64,000 nt of DNA from Lactiplantibacillus paraplantarum (GCF_003641145.1 NZ_CP032744.1:1116001-1180000), one strand, 5' to 3'; shown: positions 44,736 to 55,361, counted from the first letter of the stretch. Notes: generated by a model not told the origin, from the sequence alone. Translations and numbers: made by a program.

Positions 44736-45161
44736 TTAATTCGCTTGTTTGGTTGTAATACTACCATCTAAATAAACAAAGTAACTATTCAAATAATGAC
44801 CGCGACCACCATTAGCCGTTTTCTGATAGGTATCGACTTGATAATAGTGATGCCCATGTGCATCCTGATTCGCAGTTGGAATGACACCAAACGTCTGCTG
44901 CTTAGGCTTGTTAAGGACCTGATCCACGGCCGCCACGGCGCTAGTTGCGCTGGTGATATGATCGTCAGTTGCTTGGTAGTGGTCACCCGACTGCTTTTTG
45001 GCGCTGGCATCCGCAGCTTGATTGGCACGACTGGTCTGTTCTGCCCGATTAGCTGCTGCGACTGAATTTGCCTGTTTGGTTGAGATACTCGGCTCAGCGT
45101 TAGAGGTGCAGCCAGCTAAAAGCAGTAGCGAACAGAGACTGATTAAAATTGCCCGGTTCAC
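44736..45161 (-). CDS. Lipoprotein of unknown function
   Basis: A 141-residue lipoprotein. Signal peptide MNRAILISLCSLLLLAGC has a clear lipobox (LLAG-C). A Ser/Ala/Lys-rich linker is followed by a compact domain (QTFGVIPTANQDAHGHHYYQVDTYQK ... LNSYFVYLDGSITT) resembling small lactobacillar lipoprotein domains. The GTG start follows AAGGAGG, which itself overlaps the end of the 39-residue peptide gene upstream. It is the last gene of a three-gene minus-strand operon. Confidence 0.8.
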   Translation of the reverse strand: MNRAILISLCSLLLLAGCTSNAEPSISTKQANSVAAANRAEQTSRANQAADASAKKQSGDHYQATDDHITSATSAVAAVDQVLNKPKQQTFGVIPTANQDAHGHHYYQVDTYQKTANGGRGHYLNSYFVYLDGSITTKQAN

Positions 45162-45173
45162 GTGTGGGCCTCC

Positions 45174-45293
45174 TTATTTTATTTGTTCTTGGGACAAGCT
45201 CGGATAGGGGGCTTGCCGGATAACGTTCAAATCGACGACGGTCATCACACCGATTGATAAAAGTAACAATACTGCTAAGATTAATTTTTTCAT
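45174..45293 (-). CDS. Small exported or membrane peptide, 39 residues
   Basis: ATG with GAGG 9 nt upstream begins MKKLILAVLLLLSIGVMTVV, a strong hydrophobic signal or anchor, followed by a short tail (DLNVIRQAPYPSLSQEQIK). The stop lies 12 nt before the lipoprotein gene and the start 32 nt after the preceding gene. Position, ribosome site and composition support a real gene. Function unknown. Confidence 0.65.
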   Translation of the reverse strand: MKKLILAVLLLLSIGVMTVVDLNVIRQAPYPSLSQEQIK

Positions 45294-45325
45294 TAAAATA
45301 ACCTCACTTGATCATCCCGCTGCCC

Positions 45326-46339
45326 TTATTTCCAGTTTGGAACCCAGATAACACGGTCAATTTGTTCTGGAATGACGGTAATCTTGGAACCAGTCTGCGG
45401 CCCAGCTTGAACATCAATGACATACGAGACCGGCCCGGCATCGACTTCAACGATCGAGCCGCGTTGACCGTCGACCGTGTCGACTAAACTATAGAGCGGA
45501 ATCTCGTCGTTGCTGATTTCCATTTCATATAATGTAAATTGCAAGAAGTAGGACTTCTTACCAGTTTTGATTTTTAATGGCGTATCAATGGCACCATAGT
45601 CGGGTAGAGCCCGATTTTGGGCATTCGGATCATTCATATACTGCATTTCGTCAACGGCATCAATAGCCATTTTCCATTCGCCACCGGTCAAGTTAGTTTT
45701 GGAGGAAAGTGTCATGACTGAATTAGCATAAATATCGATTACGTTGAAAGCTTCGTCGACCTGCTTTTTTGGCAGATAACCAATGGTATAGCCGTGTTCA
45801 GCAACTTTTAATTCAACCCGCACTGACCGCTGAGGACCGTCGACTTCTTCAACCAATTGAATTTCACCGATATTGGCATTGGCGTCCACCCGATATTTTT
45901 TCGCATAGAGATAATCCGCTTTAAGGCCAGAATCATTATAACCACCATAAGGTTTAAAGTAACCTCGGGCACTGGCATCGGCCAAAGCAGCTTCAAATTC
46001 TTTTTGGTAGTAATCCAGCCCAATGACGTAAGAACGGAAAATTGCCCGTGAATTGGCATTGATTCGCCGGGTTTGTGGTACGGCTACGGGGTGGGGGACG
46101 GCTTGATTAAGTCGGTTACGAAAACCGTTATTTTGGGTCTGCAACTTGGTAATCTGACGATCTTGTTCCTGATTAGTTAACGTCTGGTGGACCAGCCGCT
46201 GCCGAATCGATTTTAACAACGCAGCCTGTTTGTCCGCTGCCTGATTGACACGGTGGAGATGGACTAACACCGCAATTAAGATAATAATTAAAATTAGACA
46301 GACGAAGACCGGTCCAGCGACAAATAAATAAGTTCTCAT
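45326..46339 (-). CDS. Membrane-anchored coiled-coil protein, unknown function
   Basis: A 337-residue protein. One N-terminal helix (VFVCLILIIILIAVLVHLH) is followed by a coiled coil (residues 33-75, ALLKSIRQRLVHQTLTNQEQ) and an extracellular or cytoplasmic globular domain. That domain contains repeated beta segments (VRVELKVAEHGYTIGYLPKKQ; SYFLQFTLYEMEISNDEIPLY). The KVAEHGYTIGYLPK pattern recalls HIRAN-like barrels but this is weak. It opens the operon with the small peptide and lipoprotein. Confidence 0.7.
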   Translation of the reverse strand: MRTYLFVAGPVFVCLILIIILIAVLVHLHRVNQAADKQAALLKSIRQRLVHQTLTNQEQDRQITKLQTQNNGFRNRLNQAVPHPVAVPQTRRINANSRAIFRSYVIGLDYYQKEFEAALADASARGYFKPYGGYNDSGLKADYLYAKKYRVDANANIGEIQLVEEVDGPQRSVRVELKVAEHGYTIGYLPKKQVDEAFNVIDIYANSVMTLSSKTNLTGGEWKMAIDAVDEMQYMNDPNAQNRALPDYGAIDTPLKIKTGKKSYFLQFTLYEMEISNDEIPLYSLVDTVDGQRGSIVEVDAGPVSYVIDVQAGPQTGSKITVIPEQIDRVIWVPNWK

Positions 46340-46420
46340 AAATAATTCACTCCAAAAAGAATTGCAGATTAGTTTAAGTATAAGCGACTAGCTTGTTAAG
46401 CGCCAATTTAACGGCTGTGC

Positions 46421-46449
46421 TTGTCAGGTAGCCGATAACAAGGTATGAT
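46421..46449 (+). promoter_or_regulatory. Promoter of the gtrA-like gene
   Basis: TTGTCA (46421-46426), 17-bp spacer, TATGAT (46444-46449), 38 nt before the GTG start. Confidence 0.6.
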
Positions 46450-46486
46450 ATTGCTATTGTATAATATTTTCGAGTTAGAGGAAACG

Positions 46487-46966
46487 GTGGCGAACGGCGT
46501 GCAGTGGTTGATTAAAATCTACCATCAATATCAATATTTTTGGAAATACGCACTGTTTGGCTTTATGGCCGCATTAGTGAATGTTTTAGTATTCTGGGTA
46601 CTCCATTCAGTTCTGGCGGAACACTATTTATTTTCCAACACAATTGCGTGGGTGTTAGCAACTTTGTTTAGTTTTTTTACCAACAAAGCGGTGGTCTTTC
46701 AATCTAAATCCCAAGATTTTGGGCACTGGTGTCGGGAGTTCATTAGTTTTATGTTGACCCGAGGATTATCGTATTTTTTCGATACTTTTCTAATGTTCGT
46801 CGGCATTTCACTGTTGTTTTGGGCACCGCTACTAGTTAAAATCATTGACCAAGTTCTGGTGGGCCTATTTAACTACGGGACATCGCGATTGATTTTTATG
46901 GAAAGTAATCAGAAAATGCGGATGCGCCAACAAATCATGAAACGCTTGAGTGATCGCAATAGTTAA
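46487..46966 (+). CDS. GtrA-family membrane protein
   Basis: A 159-residue protein with four helices of the GtrA/DPMS family, thought to move polyprenyl-linked sugars across the membrane or help glycosyltransferases. Seen: YALFGFMAALVNVLVFWVLH, the SNTIAWVLATLFSFFTNKAVVFQ loop typical of the family, and two further helices. The GTG at 46487 follows GAGG. It stands alone between convergent and divergent genes, with no glycosyltransferase partner adjacent. Confidence 0.88.
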   Translation: MANGVQWLIKIYHQYQYFWKYALFGFMAALVNVLVFWVLHSVLAEHYLFSNTIAWVLATLFSFFTNKAVVFQSKSQDFGHWCREFISFMLTRGLSYFFDTFLMFVGISLLFWAPLLVKIIDQVLVGLFNYGTSRLIFMESNQKMRMRQQIMKRLSDRNS

Positions 46967-46975
46967 TGATAGTAA

Positions 46976-47018
46976 GGAAGGCAAGTAGTCAGTTATCAAG
47001 GCTGCTTGCTTTTTTAGT
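46976..47018 (+). terminator. Terminator after the gtrA-like gene
   Basis: GCAAGTAG / CTGCTTGC hairpin with TTTTTTA on the plus strand. Confidence 0.7.
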
Positions 47019-47071
47019 ATGCAGTTAATCACGTTCATCGGTAATCACAACGCTGCCGGCCAATAGGAATT

Positions 47072-47431
47072 TTAGATCCAACTACCAGTCAGTTGCCAGT
47101 GCAAACCGATACCGCAAATAATGGTCAATAAGGTGCCACAAATTAGTAAGGTGAGAAGGCCATGGTTCAAGTGGCTTTCTTGCTTACGCGCAAAGGCGAC
47201 TTCGATTAGACCGATTGTACCTAATCCGAGAATAGCTTTGAAAAGTGTCAACCACCAGTTGCCGGATAACGTTCTGATCGCCAGCGCCACGCCCGTTATA
47301 ATAATCAATAAGTATCCTAAACGACTAAGAATCAAAAAACGATTAGCTGATTTGACTGAGTGCCGACTGAGACCAATCGTGACCGTCAGCATGAGCCAGA
47401 GCCAACCAATAATGTGTCCTAATAAGTACAT
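47072..47431 (-). CDS. YisL-like (DUF1516) membrane protein
   Basis: A 119-residue protein with four helices, matching the DUF1516 pattern (MYLLGHIIGWLWLMLTVTIG, LGYLLIIITGVALAI, NWWLTLFKAILGLGTIGLIEV). ATG 47431 has GGAGG at 10 nt. It lies 72 nt after the methionine operon on the same strand and without an obvious terminator between, so read-through is possible. Function of the family is unknown. Confidence 0.78.
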   Translation of the reverse strand: MYLLGHIIGWLWLMLTVTIGLSRHSVKSANRFLILSRLGYLLIIITGVALAIRTLSGNWWLTLFKAILGLGTIGLIEVAFARKQESHLNHGLLTLLICGTLLTIICGIGLHWQLTGSWI

Positions 47432-47503
47432 GACAAAACCGCCTCCACATTTACAGTTCATGTCTAATTTTAGCATGAAAGTAGGCGTTGGCGGCGGTTT
47501 CTT

Positions 47504-49360
47504 TTATTGTACTTTGATTAAGTTTTTTGCTTGGACATAATTGACTAATTCAATAACGGTTTTGAAGCGGTTGAATGGGGTGACGATATGCACACCATTG
47601 AAACAGGCGCAGATGCCATCAATTAATTCTTTGGCAATCGCGATACCCGTGGCCCGTTCGTGACCAGTCCGCTCGGCTTGTGCCATGCGGTCCAGAATAG
47701 CCTGTGGGATTCGAATCCCGTGCACTTCATGGTGTAAAAATTCAGCGTTGCGTCGTGAGACTAGTGGCATGACACCAATAAAAACCGGTACATCCACGTG
47801 ATTAGCGGCCAGCGTATCTGCCAAAGCGTCGACGTTTGCTAGATCGTACACGGGTTGGGTAATAATATAGTCACAACCATAACTCAACTTTCGGCTGATC
47901 GACTTGGTCGATACCGCGGTACGATAAGCGTTAGGATTAAAGGCGCCCGCAACTCGAAAGTCACTGGCTTCTTTAAGTGATTTACCCGTAGGCCCAATGC
48001 CACTATTGAACTGCTTAATTAATTTCATGAGCTCAACAGAGCGCACGTCACCGACCGATGTGGCCCCTGGAAAATCACCAAGCTTAGCTGGATCACCCGT
48101 GATGGCCAAGATGTCCTCAATACCGAGACTGTGCAAGCCCATGATTTCTGATTGTAGACCAATTAGATTATGATCGCGGGTCGTTAAGTGGACGATGGGT
48201 GTAATGCCATAGTTTAATTTGAGTTGGGCCGCAATCATCGTATTAGCGATGCGGACCGTTGCTAACGAATTATCAGATAGCGTGATACCATCGACGCCCG
48301 CAGCTTTTAATCGTTCGGCACCACGGAAAAATTTAGTTGTATCAAAATCACGGGGTGGGTCGAGTTCGACTAACGCCGTTTTTTGCGTAGCGACTTTTTG
48401 CAAGAATCGATGCTGACTTTTAGTCGTGACGAGCGTTGGCGGCTGTGGTTTAGCAGTCGGCTGGTTATGGGCAACGATGCTGCGACTACTTAAACCACGT
48501 ACGGTTGCGCTAGTATGCAGCGGGGTAGTTCCACAGCAACCGCCAATAATATTCAGACCAAGCTGGCGAAACCGTTCGGCGTATTCCTCAAAGTAACTGG
48601 GTTCGCCATCGTAGACGACCGCGCCGTCTTGATCAGTACCAGGTAGACCAGCATTAGGATAGACGGCCAGTTTGACGTTGGTCGGAATCGCTAGATTTTC
48701 AAATGACTGGGCCAAATAATAGGGCCCTAACCGGCAGTTGGTGCCAATGACATCAGCGCCAGCGGCATTGAGCTGCACGATGGCATCGGTAAAGCTCGTG
48801 CCGTTTCGTAAAACGCCTGCTGCTAACATCGAAACGTTCGTGATTACGGGAAGCTCGGTGTGGGCTTTCACGATTTTTAATGCTGCAAGTAGTTCTGGTA
48901 AATCATAATATGTTTCTAATAAGATACCATCAAGTTGTTCCGTTGCCAGCAGGGCGGTGAGCTGCTCGGTGACACTGGCCGCTATCATAGCGGGAGTTGC
49001 CTGCTGGATGGTCGCATCGGTATCCCCCGCTAGCCCGCCAATCGTTCCCAGAATGTAAACGGGGTGATCAGCATGTTCACGCGCGGTAACGGCAATTTTA
49101 ACTGCCGCTTGATTGATAGTGGTGACCTGATCTTGTAGATCATATCGCGTTAATTTTAGGCGATTTGCAGCGTACGTATTGGTTTGGATAATATCTGCCC
49201 CGGCCTGAATGTAGGAACGGTGGACACGTAAAATCGTATCGGGATGCGTCAAGTTGAGGTTTTCGAAGGCAGAATTAATCCCATAGTTACCATATAAAAG
49301 GGTGCCCATCGCTCCATCCGCAACAAGGATCCGCTGTTGGAGTGCTTGTTTAAGCTTCAT
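47504..49360 (-). CDS. Bifunctional homocysteine S-methyltransferase / methylenetetrahydrofolate reductase
   Basis: A 618-residue fusion of the YitJ type. The N-terminal domain (residues 1-290) methylates homocysteine; it has LVADGAMGTLLY and the zinc cysteines in GTNCRLGP and IIGGCCGTTPLHTS. The C-terminal domain (about 325-618) is a MetF-type FAD enzyme making 5-methyl-THF, with VELDPPRDFD, AITGDPAKLGDFPGA and DYIITQPVYD. ATG 49360 follows GGAGGTGG. It is 13 nt downstream of metE and completes methionine synthesis. Confidence 0.93.
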   Translation of the reverse strand: MKLKQALQQRILVADGAMGTLLYGNYGINSAFENLNLTHPDTILRVHRSYIQAGADIIQTNTYAANRLKLTRYDLQDQVTTINQAAVKIAVTAREHADHPVYILGTIGGLAGDTDATIQQATPAMIAASVTEQLTALLATEQLDGILLETYYDLPELLAALKIVKAHTELPVITNVSMLAAGVLRNGTSFTDAIVQLNAAGADVIGTNCRLGPYYLAQSFENLAIPTNVKLAVYPNAGLPGTDQDGAVVYDGEPSYFEEYAERFRQLGLNIIGGCCGTTPLHTSATVRGLSSRSIVAHNQPTAKPQPPTLVTTKSQHRFLQKVATQKTALVELDPPRDFDTTKFFRGAERLKAAGVDGITLSDNSLATVRIANTMIAAQLKLNYGITPIVHLTTRDHNLIGLQSEIMGLHSLGIEDILAITGDPAKLGDFPGATSVGDVRSVELMKLIKQFNSGIGPTGKSLKEASDFRVAGAFNPNAYRTAVSTKSISRKLSYGCDYIITQPVYDLANVDALADTLAANHVDVPVFIGVMPLVSRRNAEFLHHEVHGIRIPQAILDRMAQAERTGHERATGIAIAKELIDGICACFNGVHIVTPFNRFKTVIELVNYVQAKNLIKVQ

Positions 49361-49373
49361 TGAGACCACCTCC

Positions 49374-51680
49374 TTAGTGCACGTTGGTGGTCAGTTGGGC
49401 CTGAATGGCATTGCGTGCGGCCACCATGTGCTTTAAGGCTGCCAGTGTTTCGGGTTCTTGACGCGTTTTGAGACCACAATCAGGATTGATCCAGAATTGC
49501 TGAGCATCAATGACGCGTAGTGCCCGCTGAATATTAGCTTCGATTTCGGTCACACTTGGCACCCGGGGACTGTGAATATCGTAAACGCCCAGACCGATTT
49601 CCTGATCGTACCCGGTTTGTTCAAAGGCACTGATGATTTCACCATGACTACGGGATGTTTCAATCGAAATGACATCTGCGTCTAGGGCTTTGATCGTATC
49701 AATGATATCGGCAAAGTTAGAGTAGCACATATGGGTGTGAATCTGGGTGTCATTTTGGACGCCAGTCGTGGTGATCTTAAATGAGTACACGGCTTCGTCC
49801 AAATAGGCTTGCCAGTGGCGTTGTTTGAGCGGTAAGCCTTCCCTAAGTGCCGGTTCATCAACTTGAATAATCTTAATGTCAGCTTTTTCCAGATTTTGGA
49901 CTTCCTGCCGGAGAGCTAACGCAATCTGATTTTGAACTTGCGCCCTAGGAATGTCATCACGAACAAAGCTCCAGTTGATAATGGTCAGCGGTGCTGTCAG
50001 CATCCCTTTAACCGGTTGATCAGTTAAACTTTGCGCGTAAACGGACTCAGCAACGGTGATTGGTTCAGTGTAGGCGACATCGCCAAAGATAACGGGTGGT
50101 CGGACCCCCCGTGACCCGTATGACTGAACCCAGCCATTCTGGGTCGCGTAGAAGCCAGTCAGTTTTTGACCAAAATATTCAACCATGTCAGTGCGTTCAA
50201 ATTCACCGTGCACCAGAACGTCGAGTCCCAAGTCTTCTTGTAACTTGATCCACCGTTTAGTTTCGGCATGCAGAAACGCCTGGTAGTCTGCGTCTGATAA
50301 GTTACCTTTACGCCATGCCGCGCGTTTGGCCCGGACTTGTGCACTTTGTGGAAAGCTCCCAATCGTAGTCGTTGGCAAAAGCGGCAAATGCAACCGCTCG
50401 TGCTGTAGCTTGATACGCGTTGCGAATGGGGCTTGCCGTTCAAACTTTTGATGAGCCAACTGAGCTTCAGCGGCGCGAACTGACTGGTTATTGCGATGAC
50501 TGGACTGGTTGAGAGCGGCCAGATTGGTCTGATTACGGTCAAACGCCGCTTGAACAGCGGCAACGCCTTGATTGGCAGCGACAGTCAAGGTATGCAGTTC
50601 GGTTAACTTCTGATCCGCGAAGGCCAGTCCCCCGAGTAAGACGGGGTCGGCTTTGGTTTCGTTCTTCGTTGTAATGGGCACGTGTAATAATGAGTTGGCT
50701 GGTTGTAGCCAGAGTTGGTCATTGGTGACGATTTGGCGCAATTGCTGAATCAGTGCGAGTTTGGTTTGCAAGTCACTAGCCCAGACGTTATGACCATCAA
50801 TAATACCAGCTGCGAGAATCTTGTCAGCTGGGAAACCGTGGTCGACTAAGTGGGCCAGGTTTTCACCATGGTCGTGTACTAGGTCCAGTCCAATTGCTTG
50901 AACGGGCCAGGTCACGATTTGATCATATTGATCGAGGCTATCAAGATAAGTTTGTAGTTCGATGTTTAAGGTCGGCACAGCCGTATGCAAATGCGTCAGC
51001 ACCGTTTGGTAAGGGATGAGTTCAGCGGTTGTAGTCGTCTTGACCAAGGTAGGTTCATCTAACTGAATCCACTTGGCACCAGCCGCAGCTAGTTCTTCAA
51101 ATACTTGCTGGTAAAGCGGCAATAAGTGTGGCAGTAGTTCGCTGACTGCGGCGTCATCTAAGTATTGTCCATGACGCTTACCTAGTTTGAGGAAGGAGAC
51201 GGGGCCTAAGATTACTGGTTTGCCATCGATGCCAAGTTCTTGCTTAGCTTCTTGGTAGTACCGTAACCAACGATTATCTAATAATTTAAAGGAAACGTCA
51301 TCGAATTCAGGAACAATGTAGTGATAGTTGATATTGAACCACTTGGTCATTTCGGCCGCCACGGCGGTCTCAGTTCCACGGGCAATTGCATAGTAGTCGG
51401 GCAAGTCCAACTGGTGATCAAAGTGACCAAAGCGATTTGGAATCGCGTTGAATGCGACTAGTGTATCTAAAACGTGATCGTAATCTGAATTGTCAGCGAC
51501 CGGAATATAGTCGACTCCGAGATCGCGTTGCTTTTTTAAGTTCGCTAGGCGTAATTTTTTAGCAGTTGCGTGGAAGGTGGTGTTGTCTAACTGACCTTTC
51601 CAAAAGTGTTCCAACAAGTGTTTCCATTCACGGTGTTCACCCAAACGCGGGTACCCCAAGTTACTATTAATAATTGTCAT
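49374..51680 (-). CDS. metE: Cobalamin-independent methionine synthase
   Basis: Transfers the methyl group of 5-methyl-THF-(Glu)n to homocysteine. The 768-residue length is typical. The N-terminus [19 protein letters not shown], the catalytic [23 protein letters not shown] segment, and the zinc ligands HMCYSNF (His, Cys) and [11 protein letters not shown] (Cys) are visible. ATG 51680 is preceded by AAGGAGTGGG. It is the first gene of the operon behind a methionine T-box, with the YitJ-type enzyme downstream providing methyl-THF. Confidence 0.97.
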   Translation of the reverse strand: MTIINSNLGYPRLGEHREWKHLLEHFWKGQLDNTTFHATAKKLRLANLKKQRDLGVDYIPVADNSDYDHVLDTLVAFNAIPNRFGHFDHQLDLPDYYAIARGTETAVAAEMTKWFNINYHYIVPEFDDVSFKLLDNRWLRYYQEAKQELGIDGKPVILGPVSFLKLGKRHGQYLDDAAVSELLPHLLPLYQQVFEELAAAGAKWIQLDEPTLVKTTTTAELIPYQTVLTHLHTAVPTLNIELQTYLDSLDQYDQIVTWPVQAIGLDLVHDHGENLAHLVDHGFPADKILAAGIIDGHNVWASDLQTKLALIQQLRQIVTNDQLWLQPANSLLHVPITTKNETKADPVLLGGLAFADQKLTELHTLTVAANQGVAAVQAAFDRNQTNLAALNQSSHRNNQSVRAAEAQLAHQKFERQAPFATRIKLQHERLHLPLLPTTTIGSFPQSAQVRAKRAAWRKGNLSDADYQAFLHAETKRWIKLQEDLGLDVLVHGEFERTDMVEYFGQKLTGFYATQNGWVQSYGSRGVRPPVIFGDVAYTEPITVAESVYAQSLTDQPVKGMLTAPLTIINWSFVRDDIPRAQVQNQIALALRQEVQNLEKADIKIIQVDEPALREGLPLKQRHWQAYLDEAVYSFKITTTGVQNDTQIHTHMCYSNFADIIDTIKALDADVISIETSRSHGEIISAFEQTGYDQEIGLGVYDIHSPRVPSVTEIEANIQRALRVIDAQQFWINPDCGLKTRQEPETLAALKHMVAARNAIQAQLTTNVH

Positions 51681-51720
51681 TAAAACCCACTCCTTATATT
51701 TATCGCATAATTTAAATAAA

Positions 51721-52020
51721 AAAACGGCAACCTCATCCTGATTAAAGGACGAAGTTGCCGTTCGCGGTACCACCTTAAATTTGCCAACACCTCACGATAT
51801 TGACCTCAACCCGTACGTTTCATACGGAAGCTTAGTAACAGTAGCTAACTGTCATCACCTGGCGAAAGCTCAGTGGTGCCGTTTGGAGGCCATTTTCGTC
51901 AATCGATTTCCGGTTTGGTTTCCACTGTTCCAAACTCACTGCACGGGTAGCGACGATTACTTTCCTCTTCGAGACGTTTGCGTGTTTTATGATTGATTAG
52001 AAAATACCACCAAATTCTAA
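51721..52020 (-). promoter_or_regulatory. T-box riboswitch leader of metE operon (Met, AUG specifier)
   Basis: On the minus strand the core AAGGTGGTACCGCG lies at 51776-51763. Stem I internal loop is bounded by GAGG/CCTC and CGTC/GACG, with GACGAAAATGG on the 3' side, so the specifier is ATG at 51893-51891, a Met codon. The terminator AACGGCAACTTCGTCC / GGATGAGGTTGCCGTT plus T7 is at 51762-51720. Uncharged tRNA-Met would switch the operon on. Confidence 0.92.
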
Positions 52021-52435
52021 TTTAGTCAAATTATTTTTTAACCTTTTACACATATTCAAGCGATGATGTTGCTTACTCGTCACGATGCGCAGGATAGTGT
52101 GGAAAATGGCACGATGCTTACAATCAAATGCAGCCAATTTCGACCCATTAGAAAAATTGGCTTGATGTAGATAGGCCTAATTAATACATCAGACGCCGAC
52201 CTACAAGTGCTTTTGCCAATGCTGAAACGTGGCGGATACAGCTAAGTATTCAATCAAGGATTAAGTTGGTTAAGGGTGCTGACGATAATTAGTAAAAATA
52301 AGCCTTTAGATGAGCAATGCTCCGGTATACAAGAATCTCAACAGTCTTAAAATTTGAATATTTGGCTAAAATGATAGGTGAATACCGCTGCCTAAGACCC
52401 GACAGATTACCGGGAATATACTTGCTAAAAGGCTT
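52021..52435. other. Intergenic region upstream of the sulfation cluster
   Basis: No supported gene. AT-rich with scattered short frames only. It separates the methionine operon leader from the sulfation operon. Confidence 0.4.
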
Positions 52436-52451
52436 TGATTTCATGAAATCA
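52436..52451. promoter_or_regulatory. 16-bp perfect palindrome, operator candidate
   Basis: TGATTTCATGAAATCA at 52436-52451, followed about 50 bp later by a -10-like TATAGT (52502-52507) and the sulfotransferase start at 52570. Its place suggests a repressor or activator site for the sulfation operon; the regulator is unknown. Confidence 0.45.
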
Positions 52452-52569
52452 TCACATTTTTTTCGAGTTATGGATACTTATTTTCACAATTAACTTGCTA
52501 GTATAGTTGTTGAGCCCACTAGCGAAGCACTAAAGAAAAAATAAATAACAATGATGAGGATGATGAAGA

Positions 52570-54207
52570 ATGAGTCAAAGCTTATGGCAACGATTATTTA
52601 ATCACCGACAACCTAATAAACAGGCAGTTCTGATTCTTGGTAGCGGTCGTTCTGGAACGTCAGTCATGACTAAGTGCATTAATTTGATGGGAATTTCCCT
52701 TGGTACTGATAATTTACTGGCGCCTAGCAAGCGGATTAATCCGAAAGGCTATTTTGAAAATAAAGACGTCATCAATATCCACAAGTCACTTGGAAGTCGT
52801 ATTCGGTACCGACCAGCATTCAAAGGCTATTATGACAGTCCGAAGATCAAAAAGGACCGGGCAGCGTTAACGACGTACTTACAAACCTTTTTTGAAAATG
52901 AACAGTATTTAGCCATTAAAGATCCACGGATGAATGATTATATTGAATTGTGGCAACATGTTTTAGCCGATGTGGAGGTGCTACCTGCCGAAATTGTTTT
53001 GTTACGTAACCCGATGGATGTGGTTAATTCGAATGAACGCGCTTGGCATCGTGATACAACGTTGGCGATGCGTCAGTGGCAAGTCCGGACGCTGCTTTCT
53101 TTACGTGATACCGACCGTGATCACCGTATCTTAGTCACGTACGAGGACTTATTTGGACAGACATTAGCAACGTTAAAACGAATCGCTACCCAATTTGATT
53201 TACCGTGGACGAACGATGAGGCCGCCTTGCAAGCGCAAATTGATGACTTCATTGATCCAGGACTACAGAAGAGTGATAGTGGTGAAAGCTTGGCCGACTT
53301 TGAAGCGCGGACCGATGTAGATCCAGATGTTAAGGCACTTTACTTACTTGGCCGCCAAGCAGCGGCTGATCCAGCTTACTTTGCTTCAGCTGAGTTTCAA
53401 CAGCGAATTGATGACTTGACAGAACAATACTTAGCCAAATACGGGGCCTTGTACCGTGACTTTAATGTCAAAATCAACAGTAAGACGTTTTTCGTATTTG
53501 GTGAAGATCAAGATCAAGTAAATCAAGTTAATGGGTTACTTGAAGACGGTCAAGTCAAGATGGTCGGAACAGAGGCCGATAGTCATGTGATTGCCGAAGA
53601 TTTGAGTGAACGATTGAATAACAATACGTTGGCCGTACAGACCTACCCCTTAGATTATTTAGTCGTTGAACAGAAGGAAGCTTTAAATAACTACTTACGT
53701 AAAAACGCCAAGCGTGAAACGTTATGGGGCGTGGGTGATGCTCAGAATAATGAGATTGTTGAAATGCTAACAACGGTCAGCGCTGAATTGGGCGCTGACA
53801 CGCATAACGTGGTGATTGCTGACGATCTGACAACGATTGACGATCGACGAACGTTACGCTTAGCTACTCAGCACTTGATACGGACGTTACATGCAGTTGA
53901 GCAACCACCATACTTAGTACTGATGGCCGACCAGCTGGATACACCCGCAACTCAGGCCGCAATTGCAGCCTTTATTGCGGCCGAACCAACTAAGGAACAA
54001 CCAGTTCATGATTCGCAGCCAGACGAAACCTTTAAGTTACGTACGCCACTGGACTTAAATGAAGCGGCGGCAACCTTAACGGCATTATGTCAACGTGCGA
54101 GTCAGGATGAACGGCAGCAAGCTGCTTTAAACCATTTTGTAAGTCTTAATTATGATGAAATCTTAAACGTGAAGGGTGATCAATATGCAAACAGTGTACG
54201 GAATTAA
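52570..54207 (+). CDS. PAPS-dependent sulfotransferase with unknown C-terminal domain
   Basis: A soluble 545-residue enzyme predicted to transfer sulfonate from PAPS. The 5'-phosphosulfate-binding P-loop is [15 protein letters not shown] (residues 23-37), the [12 protein letters not shown] loop and [10 protein letters not shown] follow, and the 3'-phosphate motif is [19 protein letters not shown]. Residues about 300-545 form an additional domain of unknown fold. The gene overlaps the ATP sulfurylase gene by 23 nt, strong evidence that PAPS is its donor. Acceptor unknown: sugar, lipid or small metabolite are all possible. The ATG has GATGAGGATGA upstream. Confidence 0.88.
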   Translation: MSQSLWQRLFNHRQPNKQAVLILGSGRSGTSVMTKCINLMGISLGTDNLLAPSKRINPKGYFENKDVINIHKSLGSRIRYRPAFKGYYDSPKIKKDRAALTTYLQTFFENEQYLAIKDPRMNDYIELWQHVLADVEVLPAEIVLLRNPMDVVNSNERAWHRDTTLAMRQWQVRTLLSLRDTDRDHRILVTYEDLFGQTLATLKRIATQFDLPWTNDEAALQAQIDDFIDPGLQKSDSGESLADFEARTDVDPDVKALYLLGRQAAADPAYFASAEFQQRIDDLTEQYLAKYGALYRDFNVKINSKTFFVFGEDQDQVNQVNGLLEDGQVKMVGTEADSHVIAEDLSERLNNNTLAVQTYPLDYLVVEQKEALNNYLRKNAKRETLWGVGDAQNNEIVEMLTTVSAELGADTHNVVIADDLTTIDDRRTLRLATQHLIRTLHAVEQPPYLVLMADQLDTPATQAAIAAFIAAEPTKEQPVHDSQPDETFKLRTPLDLNEAAATLTALCQRASQDERQQAALNHFVSLNYDEILNVKGDQYANSVRN

Positions 54208-55360
54208 AGCTCATGGTGGTAAATTAGTGAATTTAGAGGATTTTAGTGAGGAGACACGGCAGGCAGCTGAACAGCTGCCGAGTTTAACAATCAATAACTG
54301 GAATATTTCGGACTTGGAGCTAATCGGTATTGGCGGTTTCAGTCCTTTGACTGGTTTTATGGTTAGTGATGATTACCATTCAGTTGTTAACACGATGCAC
54401 TTAAAGAGTGGTGTTATTTGGAGTGTGCCCATTACACTTGGGGTTGCGCAAGCCGATGCTGATCAGATCGAATTGAATACTGAGATTGCCCTCAAGGGTG
54501 CTGACGGTGTGATTTATGGCACGATGCAGGTGGAAGACAAGTTTGTTCCAGATAAGCAGCTAGAAGCCCAAAACGTCTACAAAACAACTGATGAAGCTCA
54601 TCCTGGTGTCAAACGGTTATATGCCAACGGCGATGTTTATTTGGGCGGCGCAATCAAACTATTGCATAAGCCAGATCACGGTGCTTTTAGTGATTATTAC
54701 ATGGAACCATTAGAAACGCGGAAGATGTTTCATGATCTTGGGTGGAAACGAATCGTTGGGTTCCAGACCCGTAACCCAATTCACCGGGCACACGAATATA
54801 TTCAAAAGTTAGCTTTAGAAAATGTGGATGGGTTGTTCTTAAATCCCTTGGTTGGTGAGACTAAGGCTGACGACATTCCAGCGGATGTTCGGATGGAAAG
54901 TTATAAGACCATCTTGAAGTACTATTATCCAGAAGATCGTGTTCGGTTAGTCATTTATCCGGCCGCAATGCGGTATGCTGGACCAAAGGAAGCCATTCTG
55001 CACGCGATTGTTCGTAAAAACTATGGTTGTACCGACTTTATTGTTGGCCGCGATCATGCCGGTGTTGGTGACTATTATGGAACCTATGAAGCTCAAGAAT
55101 TAATCACATCAGTTGAAGACGAAATGGGCATGCACTTCTTCAAGTTCGACAATTCTTTCTATTGTAAAAAGTGTGGGTCGATGGCAACGCAAAAGACTTG
55201 TCCCCACAGTGCCGAAGATCACATCTCGTTGAGTGGTACGAAAGTTCGTAAGATGCTCGCCGAGGGCGTTGTACCACCAAAGGAAGTATCACGGCCTGAA
55301 GTTGCACGGGTGCTTATCGATGGCTTGAAGCGTAAACGTGAACAGCAACAGGAGGTCTAA
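54185..55360 (+). CDS. sat: Sulfate adenylyltransferase (ATP sulfurylase)
   Basis: Makes APS and pyrophosphate from sulfate and ATP. At 391 residues it is the homo-oligomeric Sat form. The [11 protein letters not shown] active-site motif is at about 194-204, [17 protein letters not shown] follows, and a putative zinc site [17 protein letters not shown] lies near the C-terminus. ATG 54185 follows GAAGGGTGA inside the sulfotransferase end. The stop abuts the APS kinase gene (1 nt between). It supplies the first step of PAPS synthesis. Confidence 0.96.
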   Translation: MQTVYGIKAHGGKLVNLEDFSEETRQAAEQLPSLTINNWNISDLELIGIGGFSPLTGFMVSDDYHSVVNTMHLKSGVIWSVPITLGVAQADADQIELNTEIALKGADGVIYGTMQVEDKFVPDKQLEAQNVYKTTDEAHPGVKRLYANGDVYLGGAIKLLHKPDHGAFSDYYMEPLETRKMFHDLGWKRIVGFQTRNPIHRAHEYIQKLALENVDGLFLNPLVGETKADDIPADVRMESYKTILKYYYPEDRVRLVIYPAAMRYAGPKEAILHAIVRKNYGCTDFIVGRDHAGVGDYYGTYEAQELITSVEDEMGMHFFKFDNSFYCKKCGSMATQKTCPHSAEDHISLSGTKVRKMLAEGVVPPKEVSRPEVARVLIDGLKRKREQQQEV

Positions 55361-55361
55361 G

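Noticed and set aside
51781-51996. Plus-strand 71-codon frame upstream of metE
   Set aside because: It lies wholly inside the minus-strand T-box leader, has no ribosome site and reads structured RNA as protein.
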